A stretch of DNA of 64,000 nt. Origin: Enterococcus rivorum. Lineage in GTDB: Bacteria; Bacillota; Bacilli; Lactobacillales; Enterococcaceae. Under the pieces are notes generated by a model. The model made no database searches. It worked only from the letters and a program-made list of their open reading frames with translations, and had not been told where the DNA came from. Both the position numbers and the translations under genes were made by a program. Numbering within the stretch: the first letter of the stretch is position 1; every line of letters starts with the position of its first letter. Below are positions 42,615 through 52,488 of this stretch, piece by piece. The stretch lies in assembly GCF_001742285.1 (NCBI RefSeq), contig NZ_MIEK01000045.1, forward strand, positions 84,955 through 148,954, read 5' to 3'.

Positions 42615-43832
42615 ATGGCACACGAAATATTGATGCCTAAACTAAGCTCCACCATGACAGAAGGAACACTCACCGTTTGGCTGAAAAATGAGGGCGAACC
42701 TGTCGCTGTTGGGGATGCGATTTTTGAAGTCATGACCGATAAGATTGCTATTGAAGTGGAAGCTTATGAAGAGGGAATTTTGTTAAAAAGATTAATTGGT
42801 GACGGAGAAAGTGCGCCAGTAAACGCTGTTATTGGCTACATCGGAGAAGTAGGAGAAAAGCTTCCTGAAGAAGTGCAGACTACTCCTATCGTTGCAGTAG
42901 TGGAAGAATCAGTTGTAGGAGCGCAGGCACCTATGGAAGTCAAGGGAGCAACCGAAGTAAATTCTATTGCCACAAAAAAAGTCCGAGCGACACCTGCTGC
43001 TAGAAGATTAGCGCGAGAAAAAGGTCTCCATTTGAAAGATATTCAAGGATCAGGTCCCAAAGGTAGAGTTCAAGTGCAAGATGTGGCTCAGTATCAGCCT
43101 AAAACCGAAACAGCGACCATTGAATTAGAGGAGACACCGATCATTCCGTGGAGCGGGATGAGAAAAGTTATTGCAGATAATATGGTGAAAAGTCATACAA
43201 CTATTCCGGCGGTAACAATGCATGCAGATGTGGACATGCGGAAAGCGAAAAAATTAAGAGCCGATTTGTTACCAATGGTAGAAGAAGACACTCATGAGCG
43301 TCTATCTTATACAGAATTGATTTTGAAAGCGGTAACGGTAGCGTTGCAAAAATATCCTCAACTGAATGCTCATGCTTTAGAAGAAGGAATAAAACAATAT
43401 AGAGAGGTCAATCTTGGTCTCGCAGTAGCTTTGCCAGATGGTCTAATCGTTCCAGTGATTCACCAAGCAGAAACAATGGGCCTGAATGCCTTGACACATT
43501 CTGTAAAAGAAGTTACAAAAGCGGCTAGAGCAAGTACTTTGACGAAAAAACAATTATCAGGTGCAACCTTTACTATTAGCAGCCTTGGTAAAAGTAGAGT
43601 GAATTATTTTACTCCGATTATTAATACACCAGAAGTTGGAATTTTGGGAGTAGGTGGTTTATACGAACGTCTTCAGTTAGAGAAAAAAGATGGGCAAGAA
43701 AGTATTGAAACGATCCCAACATTACCTCTTAGCTTAACCTTCGATCATAGGGTAGTTGATGGTGTACCAGCGGCGGATTTTCTAAGTCTGATTGTTGCGC
43801 TACTAGAAGAACCGATGCGCTTGTTGCTGTGA
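42615..43832 (+). CDS. acoC: Dihydrolipoamide acyltransferase E2
   Basis: The 405 residues contain a single lipoyl domain (lipoyl-Lys 43 in MTDKIAIEVEA), a peripheral-subunit-binding domain (ATPAARRLAREKGL to GSGPKGRVQVQDV, about 125-160) and a catalytic domain ending with FDHRVVDG, where His 378 is catalytic. It moves the acyl group to CoA and binds E3. It is the third gene of the complex. Confidence 0.9.
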   Translation: MAHEILMPKLSSTMTEGTLTVWLKNEGEPVAVGDAIFEVMTDKIAIEVEAYEEGILLKRLIGDGESAPVNAVIGYIGEVGEKLPEEVQTTPIVAVVEESVVGAQAPMEVKGATEVNSIATKKVRATPAARRLAREKGLHLKDIQGSGPKGRVQVQDVAQYQPKTETATIELEETPIIPWSGMRKVIADNMVKSHTTIPAVTMHADVDMRKAKKLRADLLPMVEEDTHERLSYTELILKAVTVALQKYPQLNAHALEEGIKQYREVNLGLAVALPDGLIVPVIHQAETMGLNALTHSVKEVTKAARASTLTKKQLSGATFTISSLGKSRVNYFTPIINTPEVGILGVGGLYERLQLEKKDGQESIETIPTLPLSLTFDHRVVDGVPAADFLSLIVALLEEPMRLLL

Positions 43833-43851
43833 GTAGACGGAGGGAAAAAGT

Positions 43852-45240
43852 ATGAAAACGACGGAAGTACTTGTAATTGGGTCTGGACCTGGCGGTTACG
43901 TAGCAGCTATCAGAGCCGCTCAATTAGGTAAAAAAGTAACAATTGTTGAAGCGGAAGCTGTTGGTGGTGTGTGCTTAAATGTAGGATGTATTCCTTCAAA
44001 AGCGTTGATTACTGCGGGGCATCGTTATCAAGAGATGCTGAATAGTTCTTTTTTAGGCTTATCCGCAAAGGATGTGACATTAGATTTTACTAAAACGCAA
44101 CAATGGAAAAACCAACAAGTAGTGAGCAAGTTAACGTCAGGGATTACTGCATTACTTAAAAAAAATCAAGTGACGATTGTTATAGGTCAGGCAACCTTCA
44201 TTTCTAAAACCAGTGCGGAGGTTGACAGTAAAGGAGAAAAAGAACAGATTGCCTTTCAACAAGCGATTTTAGCGACAGGAAGTCGTCCAATCGAAATAAA
44301 AGGATTTCCTTTTGGTGGAAGGATTCTTGATTCTACTGGTGGCTTGAATTTAACTGAAATACCCAAAAATCTGATTATTATTGGTGGTGGCTACATTGGC
44401 TGTGAATTAGCAGGCGCCTATGCCAATCTTGGTTCAAAGGTCACTTTAATTGAAGGAAGTCCGAGTATCTTACCAAGTTTTGAGGAAGATATTCAAGAAT
44501 TAGTCAATAATAAATTTAAGAAAAACGGTGTGACAGTGGAAGCATCAGCTAAGGCAATTAGTGCTACCCAGACTGCAGACCAAGTTTGTGTCGAAGTTGA
44601 TTGTGGCGGTAAACGGCAAAAGATTGATGCAGATTATGTGATGGTAACTGTTGGAAGAAAAGCAAATACTGATGGAATTGGGCTTGAAGCAATTGGCGTT
44701 GAAAAGGATAAGCATCAACTGATTAAAATCGATTCGCAATATCGCACCACACAACCAAATATTTTTGCCATTGGGGACATTGTACCCGGTTTGGCGTTAG
44801 CTCATAAAGCTAGTTATGATGGAAAGGTAGCGGCGGAAGTCTGTGCAGGAAAACAAGTGGTTCGAGATTATCGAGTCATTCCAGCAGTTTGTTTTACTGA
44901 CCCAGAAATTGCAGTAGTTGGTTTAACCAAAAAAGAAGCGATTGAAAATGGAATCGATGCTGAAGTAGCCGTGTTTCCGATGCAAGCGAATGGGCGAGCA
45001 CTCTCCATGAATGAACCAGATGGGTTTATTCGATTGGTTTTTGACAAAGCAGATCAAAGCTTGCTTGGTGCCCAAATTGTAGGAGTAAATGCTAGTGAGT
45101 TAATTGCCGAAATAACTATAGCGATTGAAACCTTCCTGACTTTAGAAGATGTTGCTTTGACAATCCATGGACATCCAACGGTATCAGAAACCATTATGGA
45201 TGCATGTGAAGTGGGCTTAGGCATACCGATTCATATGTAG
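43852..45240 (+). CDS. lpdA: Dihydrolipoamide dehydrogenase E3
   Basis: The 462 residues show all E3 features: FAD-binding GSGPGGYVAAIRAAQLG at 9-25, redox pair C41-LNVG-C46, NAD-binding GGGYIGCELAG, and the C-terminal IHGHPTVSE with catalytic His. It re-oxidises dihydrolipoamide with NAD+. A strong terminator follows, so the operon ends here. Confidence 0.92.
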   Translation: MKTTEVLVIGSGPGGYVAAIRAAQLGKKVTIVEAEAVGGVCLNVGCIPSKALITAGHRYQEMLNSSFLGLSAKDVTLDFTKTQQWKNQQVVSKLTSGITALLKKNQVTIVIGQATFISKTSAEVDSKGEKEQIAFQQAILATGSRPIEIKGFPFGGRILDSTGGLNLTEIPKNLIIIGGGYIGCELAGAYANLGSKVTLIEGSPSILPSFEEDIQELVNNKFKKNGVTVEASAKAISATQTADQVCVEVDCGGKRQKIDADYVMVTVGRKANTDGIGLEAIGVEKDKHQLIKIDSQYRTTQPNIFAIGDIVPGLALAHKASYDGKVAAEVCAGKQVVRDYRVIPAVCFTDPEIAVVGLTKKEAIENGIDAEVAVFPMQANGRALSMNEPDGFIRLVFDKADQSLLGAQIVGVNASELIAEITIAIETFLTLEDVALTIHGHPTVSETIMDACEVGLGIPIHM

Positions 45241-45334
45241 CTATATTGAACCTCAATCGTTTAAAAGGTAGCATTATCAATAGATGCAGATACTATGATT
45301 TAGTAGGAACTGGTAAAGAAATGTTTCTGGAAAT

Positions 45335-45385
45335 ATAACGTACTGAAAAGGCGATTAACGGATCTTTTTAGTACGTTATTTCATT
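45335..45385 (+). terminator. Rho-independent terminator of the dehydrogenase operon
   Basis: A 16-pair stem (45335-45350 with 45364-45379, one G-U), followed by TTCATT. Confidence 0.7.
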
Positions 45386-45503
45386 CTAAAGCATGTAGAC
45401 AATCAATGTAACAATATCATTTTTTTGATTTGATTATGAGCTATTTTGAATCAAAGGGCAGTTTTTCATAAAGAAAAATAGTATTTGTGCTCTTTATGAT
45501 TGA

Positions 45504-45541
45504 ATAAAACCCTAGCAAGCCTAAAGTGGTCTGCTAGGGTT
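45504..45541 (-). terminator. Terminator of the leftward MFS gene
   Basis: The stem 45508-45517 with 45532-45541 is perfect over ten pairs; the T-rich tail lies on the minus strand. It faces the rightward terminator above, so the two operons are insulated. Confidence 0.75.
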
Positions 45542-45600
45542 AGATATCGTTATTGATTTGTTTAAGCGAAAAAAGGTGAGCTTTTTAAGAATAGGAGCAA

Positions 45601-46839
45601 TTAAGAAATCACTTTATCTTTCTTAATCACTCTAGAAAGTATAAGGGATGCAATCACACAACATACAGCCATTACAATTGCATAGATAAACATCATATTG
45701 AAGCCAGCTTTTCCAGAATTATTATCTAACCAGCCACCAATCATAGTATACATAAACACATCAGGTAAATAACCTAAACAAGAAACGATTCCTGAAACAC
45801 GTCCAGTTTTTGATACAGGGATTCCTGCATCGTCAATGATGGCAAAGTATTGGCTTCGAATAAGATAGATAAAGAACATACCTGCTACAAAGTTTGCCAA
45901 GACAATCGCAATTAAGCCCTTGTCTGCTGGCAGAAACAGGAATAATGCATAAGAAAGACCCGTAAGAACGGCACCAGCGATAATTACTTTTAAACGTGAA
46001 CCAATTTTATCAGCGATGACCCCACCGATGATTCCACCGAAAGCTTGAATGATATAGCGAACGCCTCCAAGTGTCGCTCCACCGGCAACCGATAAACCAT
46101 AGACATTGATAGCTAATGTATTAATATATCCAAAAATCCCATACAAGCTATAACCGAAGAAAACAATTGCCACAAGTAGCCAAACACGAGGAATTGCTAA
46201 TTGCTTAAAGGTTCCTACCACTACTTCTTTTAGTGACTCAGCATTTTCTTCTTGTGCTGTATCTTCAATAATAAACCAGTTCAATATTCCGATAATAATA
46301 ACAACAATTGCACATGTTCGAATCGCCCAGGCGGTTCCTAGAATATCGTTTGCGAACATTCCGTAAACTGCCGTCATTCCAAAAACTAAAAGAGCATTTA
46401 AAATTCCGCGTAACCCTTCTTGTAGACCAAATAAACGTCCTTGTTCAGAAGAATCACCTAACATTCTGGTTGCTTTAATCATAGCAGACCAATAAGTAAT
46501 GATAGTAGAAATTCCCATTAATACGAAGATAAGTCGAGCGGTGTTAAAGGATGGAAACGTTGAAAACCATAAGCCTAAAGCACCTGTAGCTAAAAAGGAG
46601 AACGTCAGTAATTTTCGAGCAGAAAACTTATCAGCTACGATTCCTCCTATAAAGTAAGAAAAAGTCGCCATTGTTGCGTAACCAGAAGATAACATGCCCA
46701 TTTGAGCGTTACTTAAATTCATCGCTTTTTGAATAGGAACATAAAAAGTTTCGCGGATATAAGGTAGTTGGAAAATGATACCAGCTCCCGCAGCCAAGAG
46801 TAACAAAGTGCCATATTTTTTAATAAATGCTTTATTCAT
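45601..46839 (-). CDS. MFS transporter, possible sugar-acid or organic-acid permease
   Basis: The start is taken at the ATG complementary to 46837-46839, with GGAGGG ten bases before. The 412 residues have 12 hydrophobic helices and MFS signatures: GGIVADKFSARKL after helix 2, and GGVIADKIGSRLKV in the matching place of the second half. It resembles UhpT/GudP-type permeases. It lies beside the RpiR regulator and opposite the flavin dehydrogenase operon; E. coli YgcS holds the same place in the ygc cluster. It has its own promoter. Confidence 0.8.
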   Translation of the reverse strand: MNKAFIKKYGTLLLLAAGAGIIFQLPYIRETFYVPIQKAMNLSNAQMGMLSSGYATMATFSYFIGGIVADKFSARKLLTFSFLATGALGLWFSTFPSFNTARLIFVLMGISTIITYWSAMIKATRMLGDSSEQGRLFGLQEGLRGILNALLVFGMTAVYGMFANDILGTAWAIRTCAIVVIIIGILNWFIIEDTAQEENAESLKEVVVGTFKQLAIPRVWLLVAIVFFGYSLYGIFGYINTLAINVYGLSVAGGATLGGVRYIIQAFGGIIGGVIADKIGSRLKVIIAGAVLTGLSYALFLFLPADKGLIAIVLANFVAGMFFIYLIRSQYFAIIDDAGIPVSKTGRVSGIVSCLGYLPDVFMYTMIGGWLDNNSGKAGFNMMFIYAIVMAVCCVIASLILSRVIKKDKVIS

Positions 46840-46951
46840 TGATAAAGTACCCTCCAGAAAATAGTTTTGTAAGAAATTAATGATAAACTGTGGTGTCATC
46901 CATCACCGTATTTTATCGTTCCAACGCGCTATTCTCTCTAGTAACACATTT

Positions 46952-46980
46952 AGTGTAAAGGCTTTCTAGATAGGTGTCAA
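46952..46980 (-). promoter_or_regulatory. Promoter of the MFS gene
   Basis: On the minus strand, TTGACA (46975-46980) and TACACT (46952-46957) have a 17-base spacer. Confidence 0.7.
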
Positions 46981-47133
46981 TCTTTTTATTATAATAAAAT
47001 ATTCAGTAATTTTTAATCATAAATTAATTTGAAGGTATTGTGAAAAAGGTCATTTGATGATGTTCTTAAGCTATATGGGGATAATTTTCCTCTATTGATG
47101 GAAAATGAACCTAAAGAATAGGTCAATCAAAAA

Positions 47134-47187
47134 AATAGAGAGCGAACCAAAACTAAAAAAACATTTTGATTCGTTCTCTATTTTTGA
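47134..47187. terminator. Bidirectional terminator after the rpiR-type gene
   Basis: A 19-position stem (47134-47152 with 47164-47182, one mismatch) with T-rich tails on both strands. It belongs to the dispersed palindrome family seen at 35461 and 57752. The rest of 46981-47368 holds no gene. Confidence 0.7.
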
Positions 47188-47368
47188 ATTGACAGTGAGA
47201 AAAAACAGTCTCTGGAATTTGTTCATGTAAATCACTATGATTGCTTACAGAATAGATGATGCATAATATCTAGTGACTAAAGCTGCTTTGCTTCCTTACC
47301 CGAATACTAAAGGATAAAGTTCTTGAATTTCTTCCTATCTCTCAAAGGCAACCTCGTTTGTCTTAAAC

Positions 47369-48070
47369 TCATTTTTTATTGAGCTCACGAATCACTTCCT
47401 CAATAAACATAAATAGAATCGTCCGAGTTTTTTCATGAGATTTAAGCTGTTCATCTTGCTGAGATTTAGTTAAGTAGATAATTTCGTTATTGTCCAATCG
47501 TAATTTAGAGTTTAATTCCTCTATTACTAATAAAGCTTTTGCTTGTTTCTTTTTAGCTTCTTCAAATAATGAATCAAATTGTGCGAATTTTCCAGCAACG
47601 GAAAAGATGAGCAATAAGGAATTGTCTGTCAATAAATTTGGAATTAAAGACTCTTGAGTAGCCCGAATGATATTTTTTTCTATCGTGTAAGTCAATTTAT
47701 ATTCAAAATACTCCATGCAAATATTTGTAGGACCATACCCAAACAGAATGATTTTATCATATTTTTTAATTAAATCAGCTAAATAAGTAATAGTGGAGGG
47801 ATCAAAATTTTCCATAAATTCTTGAATGCGAGAAAATTCCGTGTTCATTTTTTTCCTTTTAATTAATTCTTTACCAGTGAGAAATCGAAAGTATTCTTTG
47901 TATCCTAAAAATCCTAGTTTTTTTACAAATTTTGAAATTTTTGAAGGTGAAACACCAGTGAGAGCAGCCGCTTGAGTAATAGTTAAATTAGGTTGACTTT
48001 TGCTTTCTTCGCTTAATGTCCGATGGATTTGTATTTCTAAGTCATTTAAGCGATCGAACTGTATTCTCAT
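47369..48070 (-). CDS. RpiR-family transcriptional regulator
   Basis: The start is set at the ATG complementary to 48068-48070, with AAGGAG ten bases upstream. The 233 residues have an N-terminal HTH (TITQAAALTGVSPSKISKFVKKLGFLGYKEY) and a C-terminal SIS-like domain (KIILFGYGPTNICMEYF, LLLIFSVAGKF). RpiR regulators sense sugar phosphates. It is divergent from the flavin-dehydrogenase operon and likely controls it and the MFS gene. Confidence 0.82.
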   Translation of the reverse strand: MRIQFDRLNDLEIQIHRTLSEESKSQPNLTITQAAALTGVSPSKISKFVKKLGFLGYKEYFRFLTGKELIKRKKMNTEFSRIQEFMENFDPSTITYLADLIKKYDKIILFGYGPTNICMEYFEYKLTYTIEKNIIRATQESLIPNLLTDNSLLLIFSVAGKFAQFDSLFEEAKKKQAKALLVIEELNSKLRLDNNEIIYLTKSQQDEQLKSHEKTRTILFMFIEEVIRELNKK

Positions 48071-48224
48071 TCTTAAACATCTCCTTGATAAACGATATAT
48101 AAAGAATAGCATAGAGAGACTCTAAAGAGCAAATTTAACGGAAAATTTTCCTTTATTAGGTTAAATTAGACTATTTATACGGAAAAATTAATTAAATTTT
48201 AATGAAAAAACATTTTGATACTCG

Positions 48225-48250
48225 TATACTAAAAAAGAAAAGCGCTTTCG
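48225..48250 (+). promoter_or_regulatory. Promoter -10 and cre-like site of the flavin-dehydrogenase operon
   Basis: TATACT (48225-48230) could be the -10 box. GAAAAGCGCTTTCG (48237-48250) is a cre-like palindrome lying just after it, so CcpA could block early transcription. It is 32 bases before the first start codon. Confidence 0.6.
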
Positions 48251-48281
48251 TTAAAAAAATATATTGAATGGAGCTAGTTGA

Positions 48282-49769
48282 ATGAATTCTGACACATTGA
48301 TTAAAGAAACTATTATAGCAGATGTAAAAAAAATTGTTCCAGAAAGTCAAGTAGTAACAGATTATGAAACCTTGTACGATGCAGCATCGGATCGTTATCG
48401 GAAATATGCTAAAGCGAAAAGAGTTTTAGACAATCCGCTACCAACAGCTGTTGTTTTTCCAAAAAATGTAAATGAAGTAAAAGAGTTATTGATGTATGCT
48501 AACGAAAATGATATTAATGTCATTCCAAGAAGTGGAAAAACAGCCACAGAAGGTGGTCTTGAAAACTGGAAAGATCTAGCATTAGTTATTGACGGTTCTA
48601 AAATGAACAAGATTCTTAACATCGATCCATACAATATGCAAGCGACTGTTGAAGCCGGCGTGAAATTACAAGATTTAGAAGATGAATTAAGAAAAATTGG
48701 TTATACAACAGGGCATTCACCACAATCAAAACCAGTTGCCCAATATGGTGGATTAGTATCTACTCGATCAATTGGCCAATTTTCAACTTTATATGGTGGG
48801 ATCGAAGATATGGTTGTGGGATTAGAATGTGTTTTCCCTAATGGCCATATTTCCAGAATAAAAAATGTTTCTAGGCGTGCAGGTGGACCAGATATTCGCC
48901 ATATTGTGATCGGAAATGAAGGAACACTGTGCTACATTACAGAAGTCACGGTTAAAATATTTAAATACTATCCAGAAAACAATAAATTCTTTGGTTATTT
49001 AGTAAATGATGTAGAAACAGGGATTAAAGTCTTACGTGAAGTGATGACAAATGGCTACCGTCCTTCCGTAGCACGTACTTACTCCCCAGAAGATGCACGT
49101 CAACATTTCTACCATTTTTATGAAGACAAATGTGTGCTTATTTTCATGGCAGAAGGACCAAAAGGAATTGTCGAAGCGACAGGTGTTGGTATTGAAGAAG
49201 CTGTTGAGAAATTTAAAGATGGTGTTTGTAAACAAGTCGATAGCCAATTAATCGCAAACTGGTTTAATCAGCTGAATTGGACGCAACAAACGATTGATGA
49301 TGAAGTACAGGGAATGATCGATAACGATAAGCATGATGGTTTTACTACTGAAATTTCTGCCGATTGGGAAACCATTCCAAAAATTTATAACAATGTTATC
49401 GAACGAATTCGTAATGAATTTCCACGGGCAAAAGATTTAACTATGCTTGGTGGCCATTCCTCTCATAGCTATATTAATGGAACAAACATGTACTTTGTTT
49501 ACAACTACAATATTAACTGTGAGCCAGAAGATGAAATGAAAATTTACCATCATCCAATTCAAGCCATTATTGTAGAGGAAACATTAAAATTAGGCGGTTC
49601 TATGTGTCATCATCACGGAATTGGGAAATACCGTAATGAATGGACGAAAGAAGAACATCAATCTGCTTACTACATGTTAGAAAGCTTAAAAGAAGTATTT
49701 GACCCTAAAGGCATTATGAATTTTGGGAATATTTACCCCGTACAAGAAGGGTTTAAATACCAAAAATAG
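48282..49769 (+). CDS. FAD-dependent dehydrogenase, YgcU/alkyl-DHAP-synthase-like
   Basis: The 495 residues form a VAO-type flavoprotein: the PCMH FAD-binding domain spans about 50-230 (AVVFPKNVNEVKELL, PRSGKTATEGG, GNEGTLCYITEV) and the C-terminal part contains MCHHHGIGKYRNEW with the His cluster found in alkyl-dihydroxyacetonephosphate synthase and E. coli YgcU. It would oxidise a hydroxy-acid or polyol and pass electrons to the ETF encoded next. A lactate-dehydrogenase/ETF pair of acetogens has the same logic. The substrate is not known. Confidence 0.82.
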   Translation: MNSDTLIKETIIADVKKIVPESQVVTDYETLYDAASDRYRKYAKAKRVLDNPLPTAVVFPKNVNEVKELLMYANENDINVIPRSGKTATEGGLENWKDLALVIDGSKMNKILNIDPYNMQATVEAGVKLQDLEDELRKIGYTTGHSPQSKPVAQYGGLVSTRSIGQFSTLYGGIEDMVVGLECVFPNGHISRIKNVSRRAGGPDIRHIVIGNEGTLCYITEVTVKIFKYYPENNKFFGYLVNDVETGIKVLREVMTNGYRPSVARTYSPEDARQHFYHFYEDKCVLIFMAEGPKGIVEATGVGIEEAVEKFKDGVCKQVDSQLIANWFNQLNWTQQTIDDEVQGMIDNDKHDGFTTEISADWETIPKIYNNVIERIRNEFPRAKDLTMLGGHSSHSYINGTNMYFVYNYNINCEPEDEMKIYHHPIQAIIVEETLKLGGSMCHHHGIGKYRNEWTKEEHQSAYYMLESLKEVFDPKGIMNFGNIYPVQEGFKYQK

Positions 49770-49778
49770 GACTATCTT

Positions 49779-49810
49779 TCATTTGAGGACGAGAGATCGT
49801 CCTCAAATGA
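49779..49810 (+). other. Perfect intercistronic hairpin
   Basis: Arms 49779-49792 and 49797-49810 pair perfectly over 14 bases with a GAGA tetraloop. No T-run follows. It may protect or process the mRNA between the dehydrogenase and ETF genes. Confidence 0.65.
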
Positions 49811-49832
49811 ATAGGATAGGAAGAGTTAAAAA

Positions 49833-50621
49833 ATGAAGATTATTTGTTTAGTTAAATTTGTTCCTGATACAGATCAGTATGAATATGATTACGAGACCGA
49901 TAAAATCAATCGTGAAAAGTCTACGCTGATTTTGAATCCTGATGATAAAAATGCCTTAGCTTGGGCATTGCAATATAAAAAGCAACACGCGTCAACTATT
50001 ATTGAAGTTGTTTCAATGGGACCTTCAAAAATAGCAGAGGAACTAAAAGATTTCATCCGTTTAGGTGTAGATCAGGCAACCTTAATCAGTGACGGTCTAT
50101 TTGCTGGGAGCGATTCACTGGCTACTAGTCTTGTTCTCGCGAAATATTTACTTTCGCAAGACTATACTCTTATTCTCGCTGGCACGCATACGTTAGATGG
50201 AGGAACTGGTCATATCGGTCCTCAAGTTGCTGAACTTCTGAAGCTCAACCAATTTTCAAATATAAAATCAATTGAAGAAGTAAATGAAAAATACACAATT
50301 GTGGCAGCTGCACAAGATGGAGAAATTCTTCGATTGAAAATCCAAAATCCGTGTCTTTTAAGTCTGACTAGTCAAATGAATTTGCGTTTAGGTTTCGTTA
50401 GATATGAAAACATCGATAGAAATGTCGATACACAATTCTCTCTAGTAACAAACGAAACATTAAACCTTTCAAAAGAGGATGTTGGGCGAAAAGGTTCTCC
50501 GACAAAAGTTCGAAAAAATGTTGTAGCAAAAAGAAAAAAAGTCATGCATAAAACCGTTAAAGTAGATGATGAAGGAATCGATGAAGTTGTTCAATTTCTA
50601 GAAGAAAAGGGGTACTTATAA
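49833..50621 (+). CDS. etfB: Electron transfer flavoprotein beta subunit
   Basis: The 262 residues show EtfB/FixA features: KIICLVKFVPDTDQYEYD at the start, LNPDDKNALAWAL, DQATLISD, and LILAGTHTLDGGTGHIGPQVAELL. It binds the nucleotide/flavin together with EtfA. Its stop overlaps the EtfA start by one base. In E. coli the matching gene is ygcR. Confidence 0.88.
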   Translation: MKIICLVKFVPDTDQYEYDYETDKINREKSTLILNPDDKNALAWALQYKKQHASTIIEVVSMGPSKIAEELKDFIRLGVDQATLISDGLFAGSDSLATSLVLAKYLLSQDYTLILAGTHTLDGGTGHIGPQVAELLKLNQFSNIKSIEEVNEKYTIVAAAQDGEILRLKIQNPCLLSLTSQMNLRLGFVRYENIDRNVDTQFSLVTNETLNLSKEDVGRKGSPTKVRKNVVAKRKKVMHKTVKVDDEGIDEVVQFLEEKGYL

Positions 50622-51547
50622 TGTTCAGAGCACTCATTCTGATAGATAATGATTTTGTGAATTATTCTGTTGACTTAATCGCTGTAGCAAAGCAATTGGC
50701 TGGGGAAGAGTCAGTCGAGATTTGTGGATTGGCTATTAATTTAGCTACGCAAGAAGTAAAAGGATTCGATTCACTTATTTGTGTAGAGGAACCAGCCATT
50801 CAAATAAAAGATAGCCGAGTGTTAACAGATATCATTGAACAAGTGCATCAAAAATATCAATTTGACAGTATACTAATTCTTGCGACAGAATTTGGTCGAA
50901 TGGTTGCACCTAGATTAGCTATGAGATTAAACGTTGGTCTCGTGGCAGATATTACAGACATTGAAGTAGAAGGGCAAGAGCGACGGTTAATTCGCCCAGC
51001 TTTTTCTGGCAATATGTTAGCAAGTATTGTGTGTGATTCAAGCCCCATCATGGTAAGCGTTCATCCAAATGTTTTCCATGAAGAGGTTAGAATAAAAGAA
51101 CCCAAAATGACTCATTTTCCAATTAGTGAATTGAAAGCGTCGTCAATTGAAGTGTTATCTGTTTCATCGGAGGAAAAGAAAAAAGATATCCGTGAAGCGA
51201 AAGTAATTATTTCAGCTGGCGCCGGTTTTACAGAAAACATCCACCAGCTAGAAGAACTGGCTACGGAACTAAATGGATCAATTGCAGCGTCTAAACCATT
51301 GGTGGAACAAAATCGTGCACCACGAGAAATCCAAGTTGGACAATCTGGTAAAACCGTCAGTCCCAATCTATATATTGCTTTAGGAATTTATGGTTCTATG
51401 CAACACGTAGAAGGATTGAAGAATGTAAAAGATCTCATTTCTGTGAATACAGATGAGGGCGCACCCATGAATTATTTAGCGAATCTGATAGTCGTTGGCG
51501 ATGCGGCAGAATTTGTTGAAAAGCTTAAGTTGAGATTGAAAAAATAA
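50621..51547 (+). CDS. etfA: Electron transfer flavoprotein alpha subunit
   Basis: The 308 residues end with the EtfA FAD domain: VISAGAGFTENIHQLEELA, then GQSGKTVSPNLYIALGI and VNTDEGAPM. No N-terminal ferredoxin domain is present, unlike some bifurcating lactate-dehydrogenase ETFs. It takes electrons from the upstream flavoprotein. No ETF-quinone oxidoreductase gene is visible, so the final acceptor is open. It corresponds to E. coli ygcQ. Confidence 0.88.
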   Translation: MFRALILIDNDFVNYSVDLIAVAKQLAGEESVEICGLAINLATQEVKGFDSLICVEEPAIQIKDSRVLTDIIEQVHQKYQFDSILILATEFGRMVAPRLAMRLNVGLVADITDIEVEGQERRLIRPAFSGNMLASIVCDSSPIMVSVHPNVFHEEVRIKEPKMTHFPISELKASSIEVLSVSSEEKKKDIREAKVIISAGAGFTENIHQLEELATELNGSIAASKPLVEQNRAPREIQVGQSGKTVSPNLYIALGIYGSMQHVEGLKNVKDLISVNTDEGAPMNYLANLIVVGDAAEFVEKLKLRLKK

Positions 51548-51624
51548 TACTGCGAACAAACATTTTAATAACCAAATCTTATCCGTTAGAAAGCAAAAAA
51601 ATAAAAGAAAAGAAGGTAAAATAA

Positions 51625-52401
51625 ATGGAAATAAAAGATTTTAAAATGGACATGTTTTCTATTAAAGGAAAAAACGCAATCGTCACTGGCGGAAATACTG
51701 GGTTAGGGCAAGCTTTTTCATTGGCACTGGCAGAAGCAGGAGCGAATATTTTTATGGCATCAATTATGCCTGATGATCCGGCTTTTAACAAAACGCTGCA
51801 AGAGCGTGGTGCGAAAACTTCATACATGTATGCAGATATTACAAAAACAGGTGTTCCACAAGAAATTATTGAAAAATGTGTAGAAGAACTTGGCTCAGTA
51901 GACATTCTTGTCAATTGTGCTGGAATTTGTCCAGTGGATGATGTCATCAGCTATGGTCGTGATAAATGGGACCCAACAATTAATATCAATTTAACTGCGG
52001 CTTTTGATATGAGTCATGAAGCAGCTAAAGTAATGATTCCGCAAAAGAGTGGAAAAATTATCAATATTTGTTCACTTTTCTCTTTCTTAGGAGGACAATG
52101 GGCACCAGCTTACGCTGCGTCAAAACATGGGTTAGCTGGTTTAACCAAAGCCTATTGTGATGAATTAGCCCAATATAATATTCAAGTAAATGGAATTGCA
52201 CCTGGTTACTTCAAAACTGCGGTGGCACAAGCTTCGATTGAAGATACTGAGCGAAACAAATGGATTGTGGATCACACACCAGAAGGACGCTGGGGAGATG
52301 TTGCTGACTTAATGGGCGCAACAGTATTTTTAGCATCAGAAGCCTCTCATTTTGTGAACGGACATATTTTAGCAGTAGATGGTGGTTTCTTAGTACGTTA
52401 A
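51625..52401 (+). CDS. Short-chain dehydrogenase/reductase (YgcW-like)
   Basis: The 258 residues follow the classical SDR pattern: TGGNTGLG (NAD(P) site), NCAG, catalytic Ser in ICSLF, Y-AAS-K, and APGYFKT; the C-terminal VDGGF is typical. It would act on a sugar or polyol hydroxyl. Its place between ETF and a sugar kinase matches ygcW. AGAAGG precedes the start. Confidence 0.85.
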   Translation: MEIKDFKMDMFSIKGKNAIVTGGNTGLGQAFSLALAEAGANIFMASIMPDDPAFNKTLQERGAKTSYMYADITKTGVPQEIIEKCVEELGSVDILVNCAGICPVDDVISYGRDKWDPTININLTAAFDMSHEAAKVMIPQKSGKIINICSLFSFLGGQWAPAYAASKHGLAGLTKAYCDELAQYNIQVNGIAPGYFKTAVAQASIEDTERNKWIVDHTPEGRWGDVADLMGATVFLASEASHFVNGHILAVDGGFLVR

Positions 52402-52488
52402 TGAATCAAATAAGTTCAAAAAATATACTATCTAACCCAATAAAATTAAACAGAAAACAAATGAAATAATTGGGGTAAGGAGAACTTC

